From Chrysopilus asiliformis (lineage: Eukaryota > Arthropoda > Insecta > Diptera > Rhagionidae): a stretch of 64,000 nucleotides of DNA. The position numbers and the translations under genes were made by a program. Position 1 is the first letter of the stretch; the number at the start of each line of letters is the position of its first letter. The notes under the pieces are model-generated. The model was not told the DNA's origin, searched no databases, and saw only the letters and a list, made by a program, of their open reading frames with translations. Below are positions 54,711-64,000 of this stretch, one piece after another. Location: NCBI GenBank assembly GCA_964034945.1, contig OZ035962.1, positions 91,247,650-91,311,649 of the forward strand. Direction: 5' to 3'.

Positions 54711-57700
54711 CCGTCCGTCTGTCTGTCTATGGCGCGGATTGCGGGCGCACGGATTGAGCTAGAGACTTGAAAGTTTGCACAGATCCGTTTTTCGTAAAAT
54801 GCGATGCTAAGTTCGTTAATGGGCAAAAATTGACCATTAGGGGGGGTACCCCCCATACGAACGAAAACGGTTTTTGTGAATATCTCAAAAACGGTGCATC
54901 TTATCAAAAAAGTCCAAGAACAAAAGTTATTTAGGATATGATTCTACATAAAACTCCCATACATCAAAATCCGATTGGAATAAATTTTAAAAAATCTTAT
55001 TGGAAAGTTTGACTTCAAATTGGAATTTTGGTATAACTGTTCGAATTTTGATACGAATATCACCATACGGGTCTCCAATGATTGCCAGATTGGCAATTAT
55101 AGCTTTTGTTATGTTTAATGCTTCGAAATTAAGCGTGAAAGTTTTGAAAGCCCGATTAGTCGTAAGATGGTTTGCTTCAATTTTTGTTTCTTTTTTTGTG
55201 ACTATAATAAAAAGTGTTTTAAATGTATTATGTATTCAAAATAAAACAAAAATTACACCGCAGGCAAAATTATTAGAAACAAACATCCCACTACTGAAAA
55301 TTGCTTAATGAAATACGCCGCAGGCGAAATTATTTTTGAAGAAAATGTGCTAGACGCAGTAACGCTTTGGGTTTCCAGAATAATTTTTTTAGGGGTTAAG
55401 GAATAACACAATTCCGGGACAAAAGTTTAGTTTCCCGAACGCCGTGGCAATAAGACTAAATCCAAGTCTGTGGTCACCACACATACTTACCTGAAAGCCA
55501 TAGTTAGTTTTACGAACATAACAAAAGCTATAATTGCCAAATTGAAAACCGGTATGGTGATTTAAGTGAACGGCGAACAGTATCAAAATTCCACTTTGAA
55601 GTCAATTTTTTCAATAAGATTTTTTAAAATTTATTACAATCGGATTTTGATGTATGGGAGTTTTATGTAGTAATGGTCCATTTTTGCCCATTAACGAACT
55701 TAGCCTTGCGTTTTATGAAAAGCGAATCTGTGTAAAATTTCAAGTCTCTAGCTCAATCCGTGCACCCGCAAACCGCGTCACAGACGGACAGACGGACATG
55801 CAAAATTCAACTTTTTTTTATCATTCTAAACACACTGGTGTAATTCATTTTTTTGTGCGATGACGGGATCTTGGCGTTACAAACGGTAAGGCAAATTTAA
55901 CACCCCACGACAGTTTTAAGACTTTTTCGAATATTTAGTTGTCAGTCAAAAAGGCACTAAAAGAAAAAAAATTGAAACAAAATTATAACTAAATGTTATT
56001 TTATTACCAGGTCTTTTTGACTGACGTGGCAGTTAGAGTGTTAATATACCCTTTGGTTTCACCATACGCGCATAAAAATTACCATGTCATAGAAAATTTC
56101 CGAAACTCTTAAATTTCATTGATGCGAAATCACGTTACGGAGGCATCGCATTATATGAGGTGCACCGGTATTAGCAGTACCAAACGAAGTAAATTGATTT
56201 TTAAAAAAAACTTGTCTTAACATTAATTCATGCTAAATTGGTATTAATTCTCTAACACTTTCTATATTTTAATAGATTTTTAAAAAAATTTCACTCAATC
56301 ATACTAAAAATCTTACATCAAATCCACTATTTGGTCCCATAAATAGAAAATCCCAGTCATCTTCATATCCTTGAAGAACCAAAGAAAGGCCATGTTTTTG
56401 ACCAGAGCCGGATCCTTTAAAGGGATATATATTTTCAAAGATATTATCAAATTCTGTATCATCCATATCGTCAACTTGCTCAATCAATTCTTCTACATAA
56501 TTATTTCCTAAACAGGTTAGTCCATATGTGATAGTAATTTCATGTTTTAACTCTTCTAAGTTGAAAGTATTTCCGAAACTATTAATAAAACATAAATTAA
56601 AAAATTAAATAACAATTTTTTTTGAAAATGTCTTGAGAAGGGAAAAACTGTTTTTTCAGGATTCTGAGAGTCAAAAAATTCTGCGAACCGCCCTATACAC
56701 CGAATATACACTTCAATACTACGGCATCGGCATGCAAATACTGATTACTTTGGCTAAAAATCAGTTTAAGATTAATTGTAAAAAAAGGCGGAGGGGGTGA
56801 CGAATTCCGTGCCACAGGCGATATCTTCGGAAACTGTGCCGCAGGCAGTATCTTCGGAAACTGTGCCGCAGGTTATATCTTCGGGTTTCGAGGAAAACTG
56901 TTGTTGTGAAAATATAAAGTGTGCTGCGTTGCACAGTATGAAACCGCTATTACAGATTCAAGAGCAAATGCAACGTCACACACTTTATATTTTCACAACA
57001 ACACGCTTTTTGTGAAACTTTAAACTGGTTTTTTACTTTTAAGTGCATTTTGAAAGTGTATAAGGTTATAAAACTTGTTTTTAAAGTGTCTTTTTTTTAT
57101 ACTTTTAGGCTTGAATTGGCCTACCAAAAACCTCCAGAAAAGATCTTTCGCGGGAAATTTAAGCAAAAGGAAACTCACGTTATCTTTGTAGGACATTCCG
57201 TTATCATTACAGAATTTTAAATATCAGAGTCGGAGTCAGCGGCCCCAAAAACCCCTAAATAAGTTTTTTCACCGGAAAATGTGAGCAAAACCGATACTCA
57301 CGTTATCCTTACAGGACATTCCATTATCCTCACAGAATTTTAAATGTCAGAATCGGATTCAGCGACCCCAAAAACCCCCTAATGCCATTTTTTTCCGGAA
57401 AAAATGGGAAAAGGATGTTTGCGTCATCCTTACAGCACTTTCCGCTTCGAGTTTTGAAAATCTAACACCGGATTCGTGATCAGCGACCCCGAAAACTCCC
57501 TGATTCCATTTTTCTCCGGAAAAATGGGAAAAAGGATATTTGCGTTATTCTTACAGGACATTCCATTATCCTTACAAGGATGGAGTAGTAAAAATATTGA
57601 ACTGTCACCGGAACTACGCAAGGTGACAAAATTTAATCTTCCTGGGTTGCATAATTTCGGAGATATAAGGTTCCAAAGATTCCAGAGATAGACACATAGC

Positions 57701-58868
57701 CAGCCAGGTAGCCAGGTCGCAACAAATCAACTTAATAGAAAGTGTATAAAAAAAGAGTTTTTTTTGAAGATTTCTAAAATGTAACTTTTTCGCTCCAATG
57801 GTTTTTTGGTGTCTCTAACAGTTCTTGAGTCATTTCAAAAAAATTGTGTTTTCACATATTTTTCCCGAAACTTTAAATACTGTAGAAGAAAGTTTTGTGT
57901 TCACCACGACTAATATTTTTTTCTTGATTTCTTACTTTTATTTAGCGTCGAAATTCTTTAATCTAAATATTTCAATATTCAGTAAAAAAAAAATGGTTGA
58001 AATTGTTGGATTTAAAAAAAAACGTACACTGTTTGTGCTGCGTTAAAATTAAAGCAAATTCCTGATTCTGTAACAATTTTCTCAAAAAAATGTAAACACT
58101 CAGCACATCCTCGGAATAAACATTCAGAAATTGTATCTTCCAACTGTGGTGCGACATCATTCAGTGCCTGTTGGATATTATTGTTAGGCGGTTCATATAT
58201 GTTTATATGATTTCCCACTCGAGCTTTATGATAAGCAAGATGCTGCAAGGCGTAAAACGATCGGTTTCTAAAAATACACGCATAATTGATTTTTCATGTA
58301 ATTGTACAAAGTTTTCTAAACATTGCAAACTCAACTGTTCAAGTGTGAGAGGTGGGTCCAACTCTTCGCCCGGCTTCAAGTTTTTCAATCTAATGAGTAT
58401 ATCTGAGTATCTAAGATGCCGACTCAATGATTTTGTCTTCGGACAGATCGTAACTGATGGGAAGTGAATCTCACTTACAGGTGTCAATTGTTCCGAAAAT
58501 GAAATAATCACCGGAGATTCAAGGGACTTCTGATACAAATACCAAATTTGTTCCAAGCACATGAAAAGCGCAAAACAAAGTAAAATGGACCAGAAAACAC
58601 GCTCAATCCAATGGCGTTTATCTTCGCCAAGATACTGAGTTCCATGAATGCTAGAATGGCCACAATAATCTTTGAACTGCGACTTTATAGCTCTTGAGAT
58701 CTTCTTTTTGCCAGGCCGGTCGACAAGCTCTACAGTTGGATCATCTGGTGGCTCTTCAAAGCTAGCAATCGAATCTTCTTGGCTGCCACTTTAAAATCGA
58801 CACAAAACTTATTACCAAACTTGAGAATCTTAAAAAAAAGTTCACCTATTATCACTTTTCTTAGACAT
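53384..58868 (-). CDS. Gene H, divergent PPK (DEG/ENaC) channel subunit
   Basis: Complete model, 563 aa, 8 exons: 58846-58868, 58336-58788, 58028-58267, 56317-56578, 54199-54338, 54010-54137, 53693-53888, 53384-53633. The 23-nt start exon encodes MSKKSDN. N-terminus and TM1 are in one exon (HG motif SSIHGTQYL running directly into RVFWSILLCF), so the intron found there in B-G is absent. HFPSVTICPKTK follows. The finger exon has VTESGICFNFN. Exon 4 is long (262 nt) and lacks the W-x-LE-x-GY motif, carrying an acidic stretch (EQVDDMDD) instead. The Cys exon is one residue short (YYNYTQ) and has TCNCSPFW where others have KCGCVxF. CKCKPAC is present; TM2 has CGGILGLFMGVSTLS. Frame closes; this is the most divergent complete member. 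Confidence 0.8.
54526..55112 (-). repeat. Rep1 copy e, reverse, in intron 4 of H
   Basis: TATACCCGTATGGTGAAACC to AGCTTTTGTTATG; core at about 54658-54728. Confidence 0.8.
55405..55480. repeat. Rep6 copy in intron 4 of H
   Basis: ATTCCGGGACAAAAGTTTAG and GTGGTCACCACAC. CGCCGCAGGCGAAA lies upstream at 55315. 55113-55404 otherwise unremarkable. Confidence 0.45.
55517..56075 (+). repeat. Rep1 copy f, forward, split by a piggyBac-like MITE
   Basis: Hairpin partly deleted (GCCAAATTGAAAACCGGTAT), short core, right end TTTCACCATACGCGCATA. Opposite in orientation to copy e, 405 bp away. Confidence 0.75.
55901..56040. mobile_element. piggyBac-like MITE, 140 bp, nested in Rep1
   Basis: TTAA on both sides (55897-55900, 56041-56044). 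Starts CACCCCAC and ends GTTAGAGTG; inner inverted GTCAGTCAAAAAG / CTTTTTGACTGAC. Other Rep1 copies read AAGTTAATATACCC uninterrupted. Confidence 0.75.
56808..56890 (+). repeat. Three tandem ~30-bp units, CTGTGCCGCAGGC type
   Basis: GCC(A/G)CAGGC...ATATCTTCGG repeated with unit of about 30 bp. Contains the CGCAGGCG motif scattered elsewhere in the window. Confidence 0.7.
56899..57003. mobile_element. Foldback MITE, 105 bp, in intron 3 of H
   Basis: Perfect inverted ends of about 25 bp, TGTTGTTGTGAAAATATAAA. Confidence 0.75.
57130..57715 (-). repeat. Rep3-related tandem copy in intron 3 of H
   Basis: Three or four units of about 110 bp (CGTTATCCTTACAGGACATT, CACCGGATTCGTGATCAGCG), ending AGCCAGCCAGGTAGCCAGG. 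Confidence 0.6.
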
Positions 58869-59890
58869 AATTCTGAATTTCTTCAAAATTCAATCAAAAA
58901 CAGATCTCAATACGAAATTAAAAACATCTTAATTTGTAATGTTTACATATTTTCTAATCGTACGAACAGACACCAACCCAATAAGAAGTAACACAGCTGA
59001 CTGCTCCCCATTATTTCTTAGCATGTTGTCCAAAAACTTCCAAAAACCAAACCACGAATATACCAACACATAAATTTATCAACTTCCATGCTTCTAGTCG
59101 CGATTACGTTGCCGAAAGCTTTTGTGTACTATTATGACATCATCAAATTCAATACTTTTTGTCTCGTTTTCTTCACTCTTTTTGTAGCATAATTTCGATT
59201 TCATGCGTGTCGACCACATAAATTTGTTACTGGTAAAAATCGATCGAAAAAAACAACGAAAACGATATAATTTGAAATGTGTAGAATTTCTTTCTTTCTA
59301 ATTTACATATCCAGAACACATTACAATCGCATCAACATGAGTTGGGTTTTTTTTTCTAATATATAATTAATATATACCATCCAGATAGTAATTAGTTTAA
59401 TATCATTCTATCACGAGAAAACATTGCATTTTGCCATAATATGGCCTTGGAAATTCGACACGGAACGATGATTCTGGCGCCATAAACTAATTTAATACAT
59501 TTTTGGTAATAGAACTGACCTTTTAATGGAATGATTTAACCGAGCGACACATTAAAATTTGTTAAATCTATAAAATTTCTGCTGAAATAAAGTTACATGC
59601 ACAAAAACGTTTATTGAAGTTGTCAGAACAAAAGTGATAAAACCAATTCACACCTGAAACAGTATTGAGATTGCCAAGTGAGAAAAATGTTTGCGTGAGA
59701 AAACCGAATAAGTGAGTTTTCTCATTATTTGGTATTGTGATCACAAATACGTCAGAATTCCACCAAAAATGTCAAAAAATCCGCCACCTATTTTTGCATG
59801 TATGGAAAAGTTATGAAAAATCGCATTTAAAACTCTTTCTAGTTCTACTATTCTACTACAATTTTTAGTCTCTTCTATTTCTAGTATAAT
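58869..59890. other. Spacer upstream of gene H, nothing recognised
   Basis: Presumed promoter side of H. No ORF, repeat end or RNA gene recognised. Confidence 0.45.
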
Positions 59891-59892
59891 TA

Positions 59893-60780
59893 TCCCCGTA
59901 TGGTGAAACCAAAGGGTATATTAACTTTGCCTTACCGTTTGTAACGCCAAGATCCCGTTATCACACACAAAAATTAATTACACCATTGTGTTTAGAATGA
60001 TAAAAAAAATGAATTTTGCATGTCCGTCCGTCTGTCCGTCTGTCCGTCCGTCTGTGGCGCGGATTGCGGGCGGACGGATTGAGCTACAGACTTGAAATTT
60101 TGCGCAGATCCGTTTTTCATAAAATGCGAGACTAAGTTCGTTCATGAGCATAAATGGACCATTAAGGGGCGTACTCCCTATACGAACGAAAACGTTTTTT
60201 GCGAATATCTCAAAAACGGTGCATCTTATCAAAAATTCCAAGAACAAAAGTTATTTAGGATATGATCATACTCATACTAATATATAAAAATGAGTTGGTG
60301 TCTGTCTGTCTGTCTGTCTGTTCATCTTTCACGCAAAAACGGCTGAACCGATCGACTTAAAATTTGGCATGAGTGTATGTGGTAGTTCTGGTTCCAACAT
60401 AGGCATACGGAAAAGTAGCGCGAGTGGTGGGGGGTGTAAGGGGAGTAAGGAAAGGGAGTAAAGTGATCTCGAAACTTAGTTTTCCCTCTATGTTACCCTT
60501 TCGCGGGGAAACTACCGAGCCGATTGGCCTGAAGTTTAGCTCCAACATAAACCATCAAAAAAAAAATTTTAAAAAACATAACCCGGCAACGACGGGTGTG
60601 CAAGCTAGTTCTACATAAAACTTCCATACATCAAAATCCGATTGGAAAAAACTTTAAAAAATCTTATTGGAAAGTTTGACTTCAAAGTGGAATTTTGGTA
60701 CAAATGTTCGAAGTTTGATACGAATATCACCATACGGGTTTTCAATAATTGCCATATTGGCTATTATAGCTTTTGTTATG
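59893..60780 (-). repeat. Rep1 copy g, reverse, split by a Helitron-like element
   Basis: CCCCGTATGGTGAAACC to GCTTTTGTTATG with a CCGTCCGTCTGTCCGTC core (60021-60053). Rep2 interrupts it at 60266-60608. Confidence 0.8.
60266..60608 (+). mobile_element. Rep2 Helitron-like element inserted in Rep1
   Basis: 343 bp. Starts TCATACTCATACTAATATAT, ends CCCG-GCAACGA-CGGG-TGTGCAAG-CTAG, inserted between A (60265) and T (60609) with no duplication. Joining the flanks gives GGATATGATTCTACATAAAA, exactly the sequence of intact Rep1 at 54936-54955. Confidence 0.85.
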
Positions 60781-61730
60781 TTTTTAGTCTCTATTTAGTC
60801 TCTTATAATAAAGACAACACTGATAGGCCTTCCCAAATTTCTATAGTTAGGTTTTTTGAAAAATGCGCACAAAATTACTAAATTTAGGTTAAAAAAAAAT
60901 GAAAAGTTTAAGGGTTTTACTAGCAAAAAATTTAAAAAAAAATCTAGCCCGGAAAACTGTAAGGTTTTTTCCAAAACTTACTTTAAAAAAAACTATATTT
61001 CGGGAATGGTTTTTCGTACATGAGCTTTACACCAAAATGCACTAAAACCACGGAAAAACTTTTCCCTACCCAAATGCACTAAAACCACGGAAAAACTTTT
61101 CCTTATTTTTATGATTCTTATTGCTTTCTTTTTACTTTCACCAATTTTTATGATTCTTTTTAAAGTATTGTATTCATGACGGAGACCGACTCGAGAACGG
61201 AGCAGATAGAAAACTTCGGATCAATCCGAAATCCGTTTCAGGCAAAATTGTGAGGATGTCCGTGCATTTGTCTGTCGGTCTGTCCGTCATACCTATCTTA
61301 AACAACTCGAGAATGCATTGACCTACCGACTTAAAATTTATTGTAAATAAGTTTTATAAAAACCGTAGTTGTCTGTGAACTTTTAGAAAAGTAATGATAA
61401 CTATAACGGATACCTCCGATAAAAAATTTTCATATACCGTTTTTTGAAATTTTCTCGAAACCTATGCCAAAAACACCAAATTTTTAAAGCTGATTTTAAA
61501 AAATGAATAGAACAAATTTTATAGGACATGAAATTTTCTACATTTTTGCTTCAACGGTTTTTTAAGGGAGTAAGTATTTTTTCTGGAGAAAGAAATATAA
61601 TTTTTAAAATTTGTTTTTTGCGAAATTTTCATACGATTTTTTGCTGTTTTTGTAGCAATAATTGTTTTTTTTTTTGTTTATTATAAATATTACAGTATCT
61701 AGGATTAAATTTCATTAACATTAATTCCAT
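60781..61730. other. Spacer H-I with reverse Rep5
   Basis: A direct duplication of GCACTAAAACCACGGAAAAA at 61039 and 61075. Reverse Rep5 at about 61160-61640 (GAGACCGACTCGAGAACGG, CATTTGTCTGTCGGTCTGTC, AGTAATGATAACTATAACGG). No gene. Confidence 0.55.
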
Positions 61731-64000
61731 TTATTCAGGTTTTCTTGAATTTCCAAGAAGTCTTAAAGTACAAAAATAAAATATTTCAATAGCGCTTATT
61801 GCAGAAACCCCTAAGAAGTTGGCCACAAAATCGGTCAATCCATACAATTCAGACCGTTTTGAAGCATAAAAATGATTCTGTTTGAAAAACACTCTCAGTT
61901 GTGATGCATGAAAACTAAAATTATAGAAAACCACCTGTTACGAAAAAACAATGAAGAAAAGAAAAAATATCCTTACCCTTGTTGAAGCGCTTTGTCCGGT
62001 TTGAAAGCCTTTATAACACTCTGTCGATCAAATGCTGCTTGAGTTGTGTCAGTAGAATATGTTAGCGATGTACAAGCTGGCAAACAATTACAAAAATCTT
62101 CTGATTTTGAATCTTCACTGAGAACGTCTTGGAATTCCCGCATAAGGACTTCTTTTTCAGCCTTTTGATAGCATCGAATGTCGGAAGTTCCACAAACTGG
62201 CACATCTATCGTTGCTTTAAAAAAACTTTATTCAAAATATGTATTCTTATTAATTTTGACAAAAAATATTCTTACCTGGAACGGAAAACTGAACGCAGCC
62301 ACATTTTTGCAAAGTATAGTTGGCTGTACATTCGATTTCGCAATTATTCTGATTGTAGATTTTAAACCATCTTAAGTATCGTTCGTCATGGAAGAAACAT
62401 TGCCTTCTAAAATAATGAAAACAAAATTTTGGAAACACTTAAAAATTTCGTGATATTTGAAAAAATTCAAGGCGTTTCCGTAGACGCATCGGTCCCCCGA
62501 TTTTTAAAAAATGCTCCTCAAATTTTAACTTAACATTCAGGGTATTCACAGTCCTCTTTTAATTTTCGGTATTCGGTATTTTCGGTAATATTAAAAGACT
62601 GAAAATATTCTGCTGTGAACATCCCACAGCAAAGATTTGAGAACAGCGCTTTTATTTGATACGTGACCAAATCATGAACTGCGAATTTGATTGTAAAATA
62701 TGTCACATACCTTTAAATCCATGTTTTATGTATTCTTTTGAATTTCTATTGTGGCAACAGCTATCAAAATTGAAAAAATTTGCAGTCCGATGAGATTAAC
62801 AAAAAAAAACCAGCGAGAAAATTTGACAACTAAAAACATTACTAGCGCCACTCGCGGTTGATTCTTGATACCGAATAACCGGGCCGGAAAACACGACTCA
62901 AGGCATGTCTACAATTACCGAATCCGGTAATTCATTTTTACATGAACCAAGTTACCGTCTCGGTAAAAATCTGTTAAATTTGACTGAATTACCGAGCGGT
63001 AAAATTACTCGCAATTTAAAAGAGGACTGTGAATACCCTGATTATATTTAATTATTAAGCGGCCCAGAAAAACATTTCATTGCAATTTTCTCGAAAAAGA
63101 TTAGTCGTATTGAACATTTTACGACAGTAAAATGTGCTTTGAATATGATTTTAAATAACTTATCTATACATAAATCAAAATCCAATCCTTCCACCCTCCC
63201 GCTCCCCCCCCCCCCCTACCCCCTCGCCCCTACCGCCCCTCTTCCAATCAAATGATTTTTTTTTCATAAAACTTTTGTCTGCTCTAATATAGAGAATTTG
63301 AAGATTGCCCCCTGGCAATTGTGGCTTTTCTTATGTTTTAATTTTGGTTTTTCTTTTCACATACATTTCAGGATCGTAGCTCCGTAAGTCAGGATGCGTT
63401 GTCATCATTTGTGGTATGACAGAAACGATAACTTCTTGGTCGCAAGGAACTCGAAAATGTATTTTTGAAACTTGAGGTAACTCATCGGGTGGATGAATCT
63501 GAACCTACAACAACGTTTTAAAAAATTCACAATTTTTTTTTTAATTTTGTATAAAAAATTACTAACGGTATATCCCTGCACACTTCTGCATATAAAGTCG
63601 AAATTTTGTTCATAACTTCGAAGCTGTATCCATAGTCCAACTAGTCTTCCAGATCCAAAAACACGATATGGATAACTGTCATGATTCCTGGACTCATATC
63701 CTTTTTGAAGAGACCAGCTTAAGTTTGTGTCACTAGTTTCTGTTGTCGGTAATCGCAGCAAAGGGCTAAAATATTTTTGATGAAGTATTTTTTTTAATTA
63801 GTATTTTTCTACCTATCGCCTCTAAACATGTCTTGCGGGCTGAGGACATTGAAACTGAAACAAATTCCCTCATCGGTAACCGTTTTCTGGAATAAGTGCT
63901 CACAATTGGAGTCATCTAACCATTCGCATCCTGCAATAGTTTGTTTAATTTCTGGCGATAATTTATCCAGAGCTTGAACTATATCCAATCTTGAAATATT
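61731..64000 (-). CDS. Gene I, PPK (DEG/ENaC) channel subunit, 3' part, pore deletion
   Basis: Six exons inside the window: 63813 to beyond 64000 (finger exon, partial), 63567-63765, 63365-63504, 62276-62406, 61977-62214, 61731-61914 (stop). Motifs: VTDEGICFSFN, SWSLQKGY, VQIHPPDELP, NCEIECTANYTL, KCGCVQF, CNCLPAC. The TM2 exon reads SELYGLTDFVAN directly followed by FLGVSAIS: seven residues (CGGLLGL in paralogs) are missing, a clean 21-bp in-frame deletion at 61817/61818. The usual CRGPVQG reads CRSVQG. Everything else is in frame with good splice sites, so the gene may still be expressed, but channel activity is doubtful because the pre-TM2 glycines and degenerin position are gone. The N-terminus and TM1 are outside. 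Confidence 0.85.
62538..63040. mobile_element. hAT-like non-autonomous element in an intron of I
   Basis: 25-bp inverted ends starting CAGGGTATTCACAGTCCTCT, as in many hAT elements. The flanking 8-mers (TTAACATT, ATTATATT) match at only five of eight positions, so the duplication is not proven. Confidence 0.65.
63070..63345. repeat. Rep4 fragment with C-rich tract, in an intron of I
   Basis: CATAAATCAAAATCCAATCC, a C-rich tract near 63195-63240, and GGCAATTGTGGCTTTTCTTATG, resembling ends of Rep4/Rep1. Confidence 0.45.

Overview
The window is insect-type nuclear DNA: AT-rich, with 50-70 bp introns, a Ty3/gypsy retrotransposon, Helitron-like and many MITE-like repeats, and a tandem array of arthropod pickpocket (PPK) DEG/ENaC channel genes. 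A fly or related insect is likely, but the species cannot be read from the sequence.

The organising feature is nine PPK genes, all on the minus strand, called A to I here from left to right. A (only its first exon is inside) and I (its 5' exons lie beyond the right edge) are partial; B to H are complete models. I placed exon borders by hand from GT/AG signals, conserved motifs and codon phase. All seven complete models close in frame: B 527, C 594, D 515, E 537, F 570, G 554 and H 563 aa. All share one architecture: an N-terminal exon with the HG gating motif (in several genes preceded by a 20-23 nt start microexon), a TM1 exon, two exons for the finger/palm region, a 140-nt exon (143 in D), a 131-nt Cys-rich exon (128 in H), a second Cys exon, and a TM2/pore exon with the GxS selectivity filter. 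Array members have diverged in notable places: D has lost both partners of one predicted disulfide, E has HC instead of HG, I lacks seven residues in front of the selectivity filter, and E has a shortened fourth exon.

Layout: A start 88-272; B 2346-12204; C 15033-19197; D 21703-25342; E 28670-32695; F 36540-41825; G 43041-48438; H 53384-58868; I 61731 to the right edge. Intron 4 of B is 7.8 kb long because it holds an apparently intact 5.2-kb Ty3/gypsy element (5480-10658; one gag-pol ORF, identical 137-bp LTRs, 4-bp target duplication) on the opposite strand.

The DNA between and inside the genes is packed with repeats, many nested, so that one copy gives the empty site for another. Labels used here: Rep1 (about 580 bp, ends with inverted ACCCGTATGGTGA), Rep2 (Helitron-like, TC...CTAG inserted between A and T), Rep3 (Helitron-like 3' end plus tandem units), Rep4 (terminal inverted repeats, long), Rep5 and Rep6. 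Rep1, Rep2, Rep4 and Rep5 carry an internal CAGA/CGGA microsatellite core, which creates many long but meaningless ORFs. Smaller elements include mariner, pogo-like, hAT-like, piggyBac-like and Harbinger-like MITEs and a foldback element built of 6-bp units.

Functionally, the PPK proteins are trimeric amiloride-type cation channel subunits, probably used in chemosensory, osmotic or mechanosensory cells. Family resemblance (FAEKSTPVW, PFPAVTICP) suggests the ppk28-like branch, but that assignment is inference. No RNA genes, CRISPR arrays or bacterial features were seen.
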